Of a stretch of 64,000 bases of DNA, positions 10,268-21,628 are shown one piece after another; positions within the stretch are counted from its first letter, which is position 1; each line of letters begins with the position of its first letter. The DNA is from Amylostereum areolatum. Lineage: Eukaryota; Basidiomycota; Agaricomycetes; Russulales; Stereaceae. The notes under the pieces were generated by a model. That model saw nothing but the letters and a program-made list of their open reading frames with translations, had not been told where the DNA came from and did no database searches. Location of the stretch: contig SAXG01000037.1 in NCBI GenBank assembly GCA_012932865.1, positions 372,001 through 436,000 on the forward strand. Reading direction: 5' to 3'. A program made the translations under genes and the position numbers.

Positions 10268-10943
10268 CTGGTGTCGAACACCGTCTCAATGTATAGCTGA
10301 CGACGGTCGTGTTTATGCATAACTCCACGGAACGTTTTGTCACATAAAAAGGGCCTGAATTCCAGGAAACCGGGTGCTAGTAACTGAACGCTTTCAGTAT
10401 TCGACCGTGGACCGATGCCACATATCCCCCGAAGACCGCGGCCGTGTCTTCGTGAACCATCGCCCAAAGCCACTGGAAATCTGATGGTAAGATTCTGTTC
10501 CGATCCCTTTGTCGCGTAGGGCCTGATCCTAACTTTCCATAGACAATACAGTCGTTCGCTCTTCTACCAGTCTAGTCGCTCTGGCCTGGGATTATCATAT
10601 GGACCAAGCATTGTTGATCAAATCCCTATACCCGAGGCCTATCGCAAGATTAGTTGTACCAACCCTACGGCGTCGCCAGGAGCGCAGTGGGCACGTAGCG
10701 CGGCCACAGGGATCCATCGCCGCGGTGCAAACCCCCGTCCGGTGGGCAGCGTTGAGACGTATCTCTACTAACCTCGTTTGTGGATAGTTTCTAGATTGAT
10801 CAACAAGTTGCTGACTGTAGGATCAGACTCAGGCACGGAGGCGTGCAGGCGCACACTGGGGCCTTTGAAAACATACACAAGCAACAAAACATGTATATGC
10901 GACCCAGTAAATCGAGTTCACGGTCATTGTTCCAGCTCCTCCA
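10268..10943. other. Intergenic between two P450 pseudogenes
   Basis: I see only short unrelated frames and no conserved motif, RNA gene or repeat. It presumably includes the decayed 3' flank of the first pseudogene and the promoter of the second. Confidence 0.4.
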
Positions 10944-12772
10944 ATGTTTTCTGCCCTGTTTTACCCAACCTGCGTCTTCGTCGCTGCCGCCGTCTCCCTT
11001 GGGTAGATCGCAAAAGGCATACATTCGCTGGTCCACGTCCTCTGTCGAGACTGGACGAGGAAAGAAGACATCACCCGCTTCCTTGGGGTCCCGTTCCTCG
11101 GATGCGTTAACTTCTTTACCACGCGCAACGACTTCATCCAACAATGCCTTCGCTCGGTCCCCGAGTTTATATCCAAGTTCGACCTTCGTCGGGTAATCGT
11201 TTCCCGTCATATTATACCTTTATTGACCTACTCATTATCTGCATATTCTTAGTGCAGCGTCTTCGTCTTTAGTTGACCAAAGGCTACGTACACCTTCTTC
11301 AATAGCAAAAATCTCAACCTTGAAGAAGGATACACGCTCCTGCACCCCGTGGTACGTCTTCACTCCAGGCTGGTCCTTCACCACGATTCTGAACCCAGTG
11401 ACCTTCCAGGACAATGACTGGCACGACATCAAAGCAATGCCCTCTACCGAAGAGGGTGTCGACGTTTCTTGGTTGATGCCACGCTTATTTAAGTCGGTCG
11501 TGGACATGGAGCTCTTGGCAAACCGTACGCTTCCTCTGTTGTCTCCAATATTCAATATCTGAAGGTGTTTCCAGGCAATGTGTTCCTCCTCGACGCGATC
11601 GACAACCAGCATACCAAAATGGGAAAGGACGGAGTCGTAGACCTATTCAAGATGTCCCACTCGGCAAGGTATCTTCGCTATTCGGTCTTGCGTGCGGCGC
11701 CGCCCTATGCGACTGCTGACTTCGTTCATTGTACTAGGTCGTCCTACAGCTATTCATGCGCAACACGTTGCCGAACGAACTCTCCCTGGACCGCAAGACG
11801 GCCAACTACATCAGCTCCCTGTTCTGCGCGATCGAAACCCCGAGGCTTCCTTGGCTGCCGATGTACGTGAGCACGCTCCGCTATCACTACGGGTTCAAGC
11901 TGTGTAGATGCCTTGACGGGGTCCTCAAAGCGCACGCCGCGGGCGAGCACGACGAGAGCATGGACGCGGTTCGGATCATGTTGGACAATGGCGACACCAC
12001 GCAGGATATCATCTCTGTGAGTACCCAACGGTTTATCAGCACCAGTGCGGCCACTCATATGTCGCTCTCCAGTTCATGCTCGGGTCTATCTTCGCTGGGC
12101 TCCTCAACACCACCCGACTAGTCGCATAGACGGTCATCTACCTCACGCTCCACCCCGAATGGAAGGCACGCGTCGTGGGCAAGATGCGCGAACTCCTGTC
12201 CCGATACGATGCGACGCCGTGGACCGCATCCCGTTCCAAGCTTGGAGCAATGCATGTCTTCCATCCCTCGACATGGTCGGGAACGAGATCCAGCGCTGCC
12301 TCGGCAACGGAAACCTTCTCCAACAGAACGCGGGGGAGACGTTTGAGCTTGAAGGATGCACGGTACCACACGGTGCATACGTCGCTTACCCGATGTTCGA
12401 CGTCCGTCGCAACGGCGATATATACCGTCCAAAGGTGACCAACTTCGAGCCCGGCCGTGTGGAAAAACTGCAACCGGAGGTCCGGAGCAAGCCATCTCGT
12501 TCGTCGGATGGGGAACCGGTAAGCAGGATTCCGAATACCGGGGTTTGACTTCCCACCCTAACTCGTTGGATTGCAGGTCAGTCTGGTCATCACCCATGTC
12601 TCGGCCGCCTCATCGCACAGTTTGTCGTTCGACAGGTCGTAACGCACGTCTTCATGCGCTTCGATCGCGAAATCGTCGACATAGCGGGTGTGACGATCAC
12701 GATGCCCCCAACATCCGACAAAAACATCCTGCACCTCGCGGTACCAGAGAAAACGAACCCCCCTGAAATATA
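10944..12772 (+). pseudogene. Cytochrome P450 pseudogene of a second family
   Basis: Begins with a membrane anchor (MFSALFYPTCVFVAAAVSLG), interrupted by TAG at 11004-11006, and continues in frame through TRFLGVPFLG and FFTTRNDFIQQCL. Later exons give FMRNTLPNELSLDRKT, an I-helix-like FMLGSIFAGLLNTTRLVA followed by a second stop TAG at 12127-12129 (probably a former Trp codon), YLTLHPEWKA, FELEGCTVPHGAYVAYP and NGDIYRPK. The haem region reads FVGWGTG then CLGRLIAQFV across an intron near 12521-12575. The C-terminus ends at about 12772. The FxGWGxG haem motif and the lack of the usual I-helix Thr pair set this copy apart from the neighbouring P450 family. Two internal stops and phase breaks make it a pseudogene. 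Confidence 0.78.
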
Positions 12773-13017
12773 AGGCACTGGGATGCTAGGCGGGGATAGA
12801 TCTACTTTTCCAATGGCTGGTGCCCGGGATATCGTCTCAAATGTGTATCTGACACATCTCGAATGAATGATGTATGGATTGGATTGCTATAGTGTTGAAC
12901 GTATTCGACGAGGTAATTTTGGGCATCCGGTGGAGAACTATATACAATGACAATCAACTAGACTACAGTTACATGAGAAAGGGTGTGCGGTGGTTCTCCG
13001 CACTCAACGTCACCAAC

Positions 13018-15085
13018 TCAGACTGTACAAGAAGATGAGCTAGCCAAAGAAAAATGCCATGAGACACTTTGGCGACCTTTGAGTTTGGTGACAACAAACC
13101 TATGTGACGCGCGATATCGATACCCACCACGTTCGGAACGCGTCGCAGTAATGTCTAACACGCCGTCCGGGTGTATCGCGTTATAATCCTGCCCCGCGCT
13201 TTCACTCTCGCTGTCCTCGGTTGTTGTTAACGCAGACGTGGTAGTCACAACCGCCGTTCGCGGCCGCACCGTGCCCGGTGCGAAGACGGGTTCTGAATGT
13301 GTTGAAACGTTATAGCTCGTCGAGTACCTCTGCTGAGCCGCTGCACGAAGACTAAGGATTGTCCGTGAAACCTAATTTAGGACGCACAGTTACGATGTCA
13401 GTATTTCAGGTACTACGAGTCGGACGAGCTTGGACACGGTACATACCGAAATTGAAAACGTCGCGACAAGCCACCTAAAGAATACAGTACTTGAGTTAGT
13501 AAAGATGATGCAGCGGGACAAATTGTGGTGACGCACGGAAACCCGAGCAGTGCGAGAGGCGAATCTGGTTCCACAACGAAAAGAAGGAGGATGTTTGCCA
13601 GGTTGGCACCTGTATGCGAAGACAAGGGGTTTCAATAAAAAAACATGGCCTGCAGGCTGCAGCTGAGTAGACTCCACGCACAGCATACACTGAAAATAAA
13701 AGTGAGCTAGATCCATAATGATGTGGTGATAAACGAGGGGATTTCTTACGTTGTGCAGAATATTGCGGCATCTCGAACGAATGTTCGGGCGAGATGAAGT
13801 GCTGTGCCGTCGTTTGTATGGTGGTAGTTGAGATACCTGAATAGTATGAGGGCCAGACATATGACTGAGCGGAATGTGAGTGCAGTGGACTCAGTTGTAA
13901 AACGTCTGGAAATACGAACGTTCATAAGCGATGTCCACAATCCTGACCTCAAGCGAGTGAGATGATGGCGCGTGAATTGGTCCGACCAACGAAAACGCAC
14001 CAGGCGCCGATTCCGTTCTCAGGATCCGGACGTGCAATACACCCGCTGATTGGTATGTCTGGGGGATACGGCGTCAATGGCCCAGTCTCGCGTGCAGTTA
14101 TGACGGAAAAAGAAATCTGAATCTAGGTTCGAAAGTCATTCAAACAACGTCTGATACTTGCTCAAACAGACTTGCAATTATTCCGACTATCTCGATCGCT
14201 CAAATGAACATTCATCGAGAGCAGTAAGTGTATGCTTACCTGGGAACATAATCCACAGCAGGTAGCGCACTGCATACGTATAAGTATCGGCCCCAATACT
14301 ATCTTCCATGGTGATAAGTCTGCTCACCTATACCATTGCCTTGGTAGAACACATTAACGCGAAGAGCAAGTAGTCCGTTGGCCAGGAAGGACAAAAATAC
14401 AACGCCACTAGGTATGATGTGAGAGGCTTGGGATGTAATATTAAGGGGAAAAGGCACACAATATCTCGAACACTTTCCAGCCGGCACACCTAAAGTATAG
14501 CAATGGTTGGTTCAATGGCATTGCCACGCAGTTGAGAGACGCACATCGCCACTGTGTGTTTCACGGGACTTAGTACTACAAGGTTGGATGTTGAGAATGA
14601 GTCGCGTGTAAAGCAAATGATTTGTCCTCGCCAAATGCAGAGTACCTAGAAGGCGCAGTTGAAGGGGACGGAAACAATCTATTGATGTAAGACTCACCCG
14701 AGATGGAACAGACCGTAATATCGACAGAGAAAGTATGCGACTGACGGTGGTGAGAATAGTCGGTCACGGCTGCGTTGTAAAGCTGAGACGGAAAGTAGTA
14801 CATCGGGACCGATGATGACTCACCGCCACATCCTTTCAACCTGTTGGAGAGGTCAGTCGTCGAGTCTAGCACGAGATAAAATATTGTACCTCTTCATCAA
14901 GAGTGATCAAAATATCGTGCAGAGCCCAGACGGCGGCTGCAGCTAGAAAACTCGTTGAGCTCGATGAGGAAGCCGTTTGATACTGATGAGAGGACGAAAA
15001 GCGTACCTGCCCCCCAATATGCTACCATAGAGTTGAGGGCTACCTTCGTGAGGAGAGAGACGTCCACCAGTGAAGATCCATCCAT
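13018..15085 (-). CDS. DUF6533-type seven-helix membrane protein (copy A)
   Basis: On the minus strand a hydrophobic N-terminus (MVAYWGA) splices to AAAVWALHDILITLDEEV, the hallmark DUF6533 segment in which an Asp/Glu-rich turn follows the first helix. Later exons give AYFLCRYYGLFHL, a hydrophobic helix (SGVVFLSFLANGLLALRVN), LANILLLFVVEP and ARTFVRDAAIFCTT, all typical of this basidiomycete family. The last exon is a hydrophilic tail ending LASSSSCTV. Introns are about 50-60 nt. The family is predicted to sit in a membrane with roughly seven helices and has no established function. Exon borders in the middle are approximate. A paralogue lies at 23.8-25.8 kb on the same strand. Confidence 0.75.
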
Positions 15086-15164
15086 ATCGGCAGGGTAAAA
15101 TGAGGCGTTGGTCCAGGCCTGTGACTTTCGGAATCGAGAGTGCCAGCGAGAGGGACAACTTCAA

Positions 15165-15948
15165 GTCTGCCTTCCGGCTCAGACTGTGTCGTCTTTTAAA
15201 AGGATCCGGTAATGCTAAAGCGCTGATAGATTAGAACAGTACAACTTCAATGAATCTGTGTCAAAAGATGTACCGGTTCATTCTGGAAGTTACCCGGGCC
15301 CTTGCCAGTAAGTTGAGCGTTGAACCCTATGTCTTCGACCAATAGCAGGCGGACGACATTAGAACAAGGGGATTACCAAATTGGAAAAGGTTACTTTTGA
15401 TTGATTCGTCGGGTAGACATACACGTCTGTCTCCCAGAGATGGCTCTGGCGTTGTGTTCCCATTGTCGATGTATCGTGATCCGTATGCCTAGCTTTTGGC
15501 AGGCGCATGTCAACTCCGAGGAAAAGACACGACGTGGGAAGGTGACTCGGACATTGCCGCGGGCCAATGCCGCCGTAGGCTACTCTACGCGACTAACCTC
15601 GTCCTTGATCCTAACTTCAAGGTTCAAAACCTAACCCACGTACGCACTGTCTCAACCTCTATGAAATCTTCCAAGAAGACCACGGATCGCATTCAGTAGA
15701 AGGATTCTATCATGATGCAAAACTTCTACAACATCGCTCGGCGCTCTAGGAGCGCCCGAGGAGGTTCGGTTTCCACCGCTCACTTATCAGGCTACAGTAC
15801 CGAACCACATCCGTCACTATAGGCACGAGCCCTTCCATCGTGCGGGATATAAACCTTCTCATCCGTCTGACAGGGTTCTGCGCACCTCCCACTCGTTCCA
15901 CCACCTGCCGGTGCCAATCCCTCAACCTCGACCACCGATTCACTATCG
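15165..15948. other. Intergenic, shared upstream region of divergent genes
   Basis: It lies between the minus-strand DUF6533 gene and the plus-strand P450, so it should hold both promoters. No convincing coding segment, repeat or RNA gene is seen. Confidence 0.4.
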
Positions 15949-18201
15949 ATGCTTTCTTGGTCGCTGTCGACAGCGTTTCTCACTGTCGTGCTCGTTTCCT
16001 GGGTGCACAGGTTCTATTCCCACAAAAGGGTAAGCACCGTTTGATTCAGGGATCAGATATGGTTTTCAAGCTGTGCGACACACACAGCAAACCGCGAATC
16101 TCCCAGGATTACGGAGTATCATCGGGCTAAACCTCGTCGGGGCCTTGATCCCTACTTCAAGGTTCAATCTCGGCCTCAACTGGTACTGGAAATGGAGGAA
16201 CCAAGGCGCGTAGGCAATACTCCTCATTTGGCGTCACATTTATGACTATGTGTTGGTACTGGTTAGTGTACCAACGCGTGGGCTGCGACACGATTTCCAT
16301 CATTGGGTACCTGTTCGGAACGCCCGCCCTTTGCACAATCTCCATTGAAGTCTCGCGGCAAGTTCTTAACCCGAATGCTCCTTGGAGACGGTCACCAGAA
16401 ACTTCTGCTATCCTCATGTGCGTGTCTATACACGTGACGCGCCGTTTGAAGAATGCTGAATACGGTCGTGAAAAGGCTGTGGGGACAAAATATCCTGTCG
16501 GCGAACGACGATGAGTGGCGACGGCATCTGCGTGTTATCGGTCCCGGATTTTCCACCAAACTGTAAGTCCATTTGTGTTCAATCGGTTGTGCTGCTTTTT
16601 CACGGGTCGCAATAGCTACGATCTTGTTTGGCGAGAGTCTTCGGACCTCATGGGCGAGATAGCTGCTTCGGGCGAGTGGGACGATAAGGAGGAAGTATAC
16701 ATACCAGCTGTGAACGAAATGACCGCTAGGGTGAGAACTAAATATCTGGTGGCTCCAATAACTCATCGTCTTCCGTAGTTCGCTTTGAGTGTTATCGCAC
16801 GGTGCGGATTTGGCTTGCCAATGCACTGGGACACGGAATCCGACCTTGATGGCGATAGTCAAGATGACATGGTTTTTGGACGAGCCTTGGGCACGGTGTC
16901 TGACTCGTTCCTATTGAGGCTGATTACTCCGCGCTGGATGTACTGGCTCCCCATCCGAAGGTCCGTCCGTTTGTGTGGTGTAGCTCTCCTTACTCTCATG
17001 CACGCGACCAGGCTCCAAGAAATTGAAAAGGCGTACACATGGCTTAGACACACCATGACCCTGCTTATCGCAGCTCGTCGCGAAGAGTTTGGACAGGACC
17101 CTGCGTCAGAGACGCGACAAGATCTGTTCAGCAAGATGGTCCAAGCAAGTCGGAAAGAAGGAAAGCTGGCTATGTCAGATGATGAGCTTGTACGTGATGT
17201 CGCGTCCCCCCTACCTCCTTGATCACAACAGGGTATTTCAGATTGGAAACACGTTCTTGATGCTATTTGCTGGACACGGTACGATGATACGCTATACTCA
17301 GATATATCACACTAATAATAGGAGTTCTACCAGATACGACGGCGAAGGCGTTAGATGCTACGCTCGGGTTCCTCGCTCTCTATCAAGATATCCAGGACGA
17401 GGTCTTTCAAGAACTCGCCGCTGTCCTCGAAGATGATCCCGAATTGGTACGTTCGGATTCTATTTCTATTGATTTCGGCTTCGTGACTCAGTCTTCTTCA
17501 CTAGTCGTTCGCAGCATACAATCGTATGCATAAGCTTCAGGCGTGCTTCATGGAAGCTGCCCGACTGTTCCGTATGTCCACATCCTTATCGAAGTCAACC
17601 AGCCGTTGTTCATCACGAATGTCCCCGCAGCCGGCGGATTGGTCATGTTCCGTGATGCGACTGAAGATGTCATTCTGAAAACCGACAACCCGGGATCGCC
17701 ATCTATTGCCCTGCAGAAGGGCACCCGCATCATCGTCGACACCATTGGAATGCGTACGCCTGGCCTCACTCAGTCCTCCGTCTGATATATCTGATGTCGC
17801 ACGATGGTGCTACAGACTATAACCCCCGGTACTTCCCCGAACCGGAAGAATATCGACCTTCGAGATGGTACGACGCTCCTGAGAGTGATCTCACCATGTT
17901 CTCCATGGGTTCGCGTGCGTGTAAGTCATCATCAGCAAGTCTGTACGGAGGACGTAAATGCTTAGACTTCCTTGTTGTATATTTAGGCCTGGGTCGGCGG
18001 TTCGCGTTGACGGAGACGGCGTGTTTTCTCGCGAAGATGCTGCAGCGCTGGCGTGTGGACGTTGTCCTGGAGAACGGCGAGTCGAGAGAGGAGTGGCGAA
18101 AAAGGGTCATGGTAGGCTTTGTTAGCATGGCGTTTGGCGTCGGCACGGTTCCTGTCCGGCTGGTCAAACGACCCCGTCCACGGGATGCGGCTGGGAAGTA
18201 G
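15949..18201 (+). CDS. Cytochrome P450 monooxygenase
   Basis: Haem-thiolate monooxygenase expected to act at the ER membrane with a P450 reductase. ATG at 15949 starts a membrane anchor (MLSWSLSTAFLTVVLVSWVH). The first intron (16030-16087) joins in phase to NLPGLRSIIGLNLVGALIP. Landmarks in order: LFGTPALCTISIEVSRQVL; NILSANDDEWRRHLRVIGPGF; the I-helix oxygen-binding motif AGHDTTA built across an intron; K-helix ExxR as EAAR; DYNPRYFPEPEEYRPSRW; and the haem loop FSMGSRAC-LGRRFA, in which intron 17921-17986 splits the Cys codon after its first base. The second intron seems to start GC instead of GT (16206); the pseudogene copy has GT at the same place. No stop interrupts the inferred exons. 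It neighbours two methyltransferase genes. The substrate is unknown. Confidence 0.85.
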
Positions 18202-18341
18202 ATTCTCCCTTCTCGAGGGGAGCAGGAACGCTGGGACAATCATGCGCATTGGTACTGACTGTCGTTTGTCCTTCTATAACGAACACATTATAGTAGAAGT
18301 CATTTGACCGACAAGACGATATAAGTCACGAATTACGGCGT

Positions 18342-19514
18342 CTACAATCGCGTCACCTTCCAAGTCAAAAGCCAGAATTTCGCGCCCTCCAGCATCTCGA
18401 AGGCCTTCATACTAAGGGATTCATCCAATGCTTCCAATGTGGTCTCGACCCTGACGCTGCCCTTCTCAAATACTCCGCCGTCCCATAGCTCCCGCCAGCT
18501 GTCTGGGTCGTGACAAAACATGGTCCTCTCCATGCCCTTGCTCGCGGGGCGGAGACCTTTCTCCGGCAATGCCCCATGCCGGCCGAAAATTATGGATCCG
18601 GGCTCTGGGGAGAGAAGACCCGCCATAGCGCGCGCGAGGTGAAGTTGACCCTCCTCGTTGAAAAGATGAAAGAAGGCGGACGCGTGGATGGCGGAAACAT
18701 GGCCGTGGAGCGGGTTGAGGGTCGTCAACGTGGTCAAAGTCGGACGGGACGTTGTGGGCGACAACGTCTTCGTGAAGGGTTGAACGATCTCCAGACAGGT
18801 GGCGTCGAAAGCGTTACCTGCGATGAACGGGACCGTGAAGGTCTCAGGCGTCGTTTTGAACAGCTCATGTCCTAGGTTCCAGAAGTCTATATCCTGCGTC
18901 AGCGATCCGATTTAGTATCCGGCGGAAGGCACGAGAGCCGACCTTGGTGGAGATCCGTGGCCACGACGTTCTCTTTGGGATACCCATCTGCGATAGCCTT
19001 GCGGAGGTCATTTCCAACTGAGGGTTACACGTCCAGTCTCCGTCGTCGGCATATCATTGACATGTACCACGCAGACAAAAAAGCTCACAGCAGCACCCCA
19101 TCTCCAGAAATATCGCCCCTTCGCGCTCCGCACCCAGTTTGAGCAGATCCTTGTAAGGAAATAGTCTTGAGATCTTCAGGCTGCGATCCCGTTTTCAGCA
19201 CCATACCTATGGATGTGGCGAGGACTTCGCGAAACGAACCTTGTCCACTCAAAATAGCGGATGCACGGATACGGATAGACCTACACACGCCCCGGATCTA
19301 GACGGTCAGTAAAATGATTTTTTTCTAAAAGATCGAGGTGTACCGCGAACGCCTTAGCTTGGAGGTCGAGGATGTGCTCTTTCAGTCCTTCATCGTCCTG
19401 AATGCCTGTTTGCTGTTTGAGGAAGATCGATTCTTGCTCGCCCAGGTTATAGAGACTTGTGTCCAAAGACCGGAGGTGCAATGGGGTCTCCAAATATCTA
19501 TCGGTGTGAGTCAT
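18342..19514 (-). CDS. SAM-dependent methyltransferase (copy 1)
   Basis: Minus-strand gene of several exons. The N-terminal exon has YNLGEQESIFLKQQTGIQDD. A middle exon reads LFPYKDLLKLGAEREGAI then motif I FLEMGCC, and across an intron GNDLRKAIADGYP and VVATDLHQ (acidic residue of motif II). The last exon (18342-18764) contains HGHVSAIHASAFFHLFNEEG, LLSPEPGSIIFGRHG and PDSWRELWD, ending WLLTWKVTRL. This is a Rossmann-fold class I methyltransferase of the kind common in Agaricomycete secondary-metabolite loci; the substrate is unknown. It is a tandem paralogue of the gene at 20.4-21.6 kb and lies tail-to-tail with the P450, whose stop is only 140 bases away. Exon 2-3 borders are approximate. 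Confidence 0.85.
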
Positions 19515-20436
19515 TTCGGGAGCGAGGTCGGTGGGAGGGGGGATGGAGCGTTCGAATTATTGTGTGCATTGAGAGCGATGGTCTTCCGCCCTTTTATAAG
19601 TACTTAGGGCGGCTGCTTCGTTAGTTTGTAAACACTCGGCATCGAGAAACTCAGGCATGTCGCATACTAAGAGAGTATCCGGTTTAACCTTGAAGGTTGA
19701 ATCTTGACGAGCAAGCGGGGCTTAGAAATGAGCGACGGGGAGTTAGGCTGGCTCCTGACTCTGTGACAGACTCAGCACGACTGACGCGACGGAGCCGCGT
19801 CAACCCACACCAGCCCTGTCTGCACGGGAAAGAGAAAAAATGATGACTTGAGACTCAGCCTGCATAAGGAATCAACAAAGCGGTTTACGATGGGCGAAAT
19901 AACTCAAAGGGTGGCGTAGACTGCGGTGGGACTTCCACCTGATGGACGAACGTAACGCTAAACTTCTAATGGGTGATTCAACCGCCGGGGTAGAGCATTC
20001 GACTCATCGCTTACTTTGCGAGGTAGGGGCTAGGTTCTGTTTCCCGCAGCGCAGCCAAATTCGAAGTCCATCACGTGTCTCGTTTGTATTTTCCTACACT
20101 TTTTAGTACATTTCATGCCAATTCATCGGATCCCGGTCCTGCTCCCCTGTTTGAGAGGCCGTTTCATCAGTCCTCATAGCGGAAGATGAATAGCTAGAGA
20201 ATTACAGGGCAGAGGACAGGCGGTAGGGGGTAGATTGCTTGCGATACGAATGCGCGAGGGAGAAAGACCGCTATGCCGGGCGTATTGGCAAGAAACAACC
20301 GAGAGTAGATCAGTAGTACACGGTGCGCGACGCGCAGAGCAAGATGAAGGCACTGAGGCGGCGCTTGTCGAGCGTTGATGTAAGACAAAGTATACAATCG
20401 TAAGGACCCACAAGAAGCGCGCACAAGAGCGCGTGT
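19515..20436. other. Intergenic between tandem methyltransferases
   Basis: About 0.9 kb holding the promoter of copy 1 and the 3' flank of copy 2. Short frames here show no recognisable domain. A tRNA-like patch near 19.99-20.06 kb does not fold into a cloverleaf. Confidence 0.4.
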
Positions 20437-21628
20437 TCACAGCCTGGTCACCTTCCAAGCAAGCCAGTAAGACTTGGACGCCCTCTCAGGTCTCTCCGCC
20501 TCTGTCAGCTCCGTCTCCACCTTCACTGTGCCCTTTGCGAACACCTTGCCGTCCCAAAGCTCCCGCCAACTGTCCGGACCATGGCAAAACCCCTCACGCG
20601 CGAGGAGAGTGGACGTGCGAAAGCCTTTGTGTGGGAGGCCAGCGTGCTGCCCGAAGACCATGGAGCCAGGCTCGGGGGACAGGAGACCGGCGACGGCGTG
20701 CGCGAGACGCTGCTGTCCGTCCTCGTCGAAGAGATGGAAGAAGGAGGAGGCGTGAATGGCGGAAACATGTCCGCGCAGGGGGTTGAGCGACTTCAGCTCC
20801 CCGAGGATAGGGCGGGACGTCGTAGGGGGCGACGCAGTAGTAAAAGGAGAGACGGTCTCGAGGTGAACAGGGTCAAAGGCGTCGCCTGCGACGAAGGTGA
20901 CTGGATACATCTCGTGCGTCGTATTGAAGAGCTTCTGTCCAAGGTCCCAGAATTCTGGAAGAAGAAGATGAGTGATAAATATGCAGAGGACGGTGTACGA
21001 TATAGACCTTGATAAAGATCGGAGGCAACGACGTTTTGGGCAGGGAATCCGTCCGCGATAGCCTTTCGAGGATCATTTCCAACTAAGTGATATGCGTGAG
21101 TTCGTGGTCATATCATCCTGTCTAAAGACCTACAGCAGCAGCCCAAGTCGAGGTAAATTGCGCCTTCCCGTTTGGCGCCCAAGTTAAGAAGGTCCTTGTA
21201 TGGGAACAGTCTGGAAATCTTCAGTCTATGATCGCGAGCACATGTATCAGTGGATGTTGTGATCCATGAACGCTGAACAGTGAAATGCGTACTTCGTCCA
21301 GGGGAATCGAAGAATGCACGGGTAGGGGAAGACCTGCATCGGCCATACGGCTTCGGTCAAGATCACTCCGTCTGCATTCGATGAACGAACGAACCGCGTA
21401 AGCTTCTGCCTGAATACGGAAAATGTGTCTCTTCAGTTCATCGTCGTCGGTGATCCCCGATTGCTGTTTGAAGAACGCGGTCTCCGTCTCATCAAGACCA
21501 TAATACTTTTCATCGAGAGGCGGGATAGCGTCCTTTGGAATGACTTGGCCTGCCGCAACACCCAACATCAACCGAAGAGATTTTCGGAAAAGGAGTACAC
21601 ACTGACCTTGAACGACGAACTGAGCCAT
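20437..21628 (-). CDS. SAM-dependent methyltransferase (copy 2)
   Basis: Paralogue of the gene just downstream with the same exon plan. The N-terminal part has LDEKYYGLDETETAFFKQQ and GITDDDELKRHIFRIQAEAY. A middle exon contains LLNLGAKREGAIYLDLGCC, continued across an intron by GNDPRKAIADGFP and VVASDLYQ. The last exon (20437-20910) carries VTFVAGDAFDP, HGHVSAIHASSFFHLFDEDG, GSMVFGQHAG and PDSWRELWDG and ends YWLAWKVTRL. Motif I (YLDLGCCxGND) binds SAM; the substrate is unknown. The first seven codons (MAQFVVQ) are probably followed by a 57-nt intron before GQVIPKDAIPPLDEKYYG, but reading straight through is also open. No stops in the inferred coding path. Confidence 0.85.

Noticed and set aside
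19985..20060. tRNA-like patch with GGTAGAGC and GGTTC
   Set aside because: Acceptor and T arms do not pair and no anticodon arm forms.
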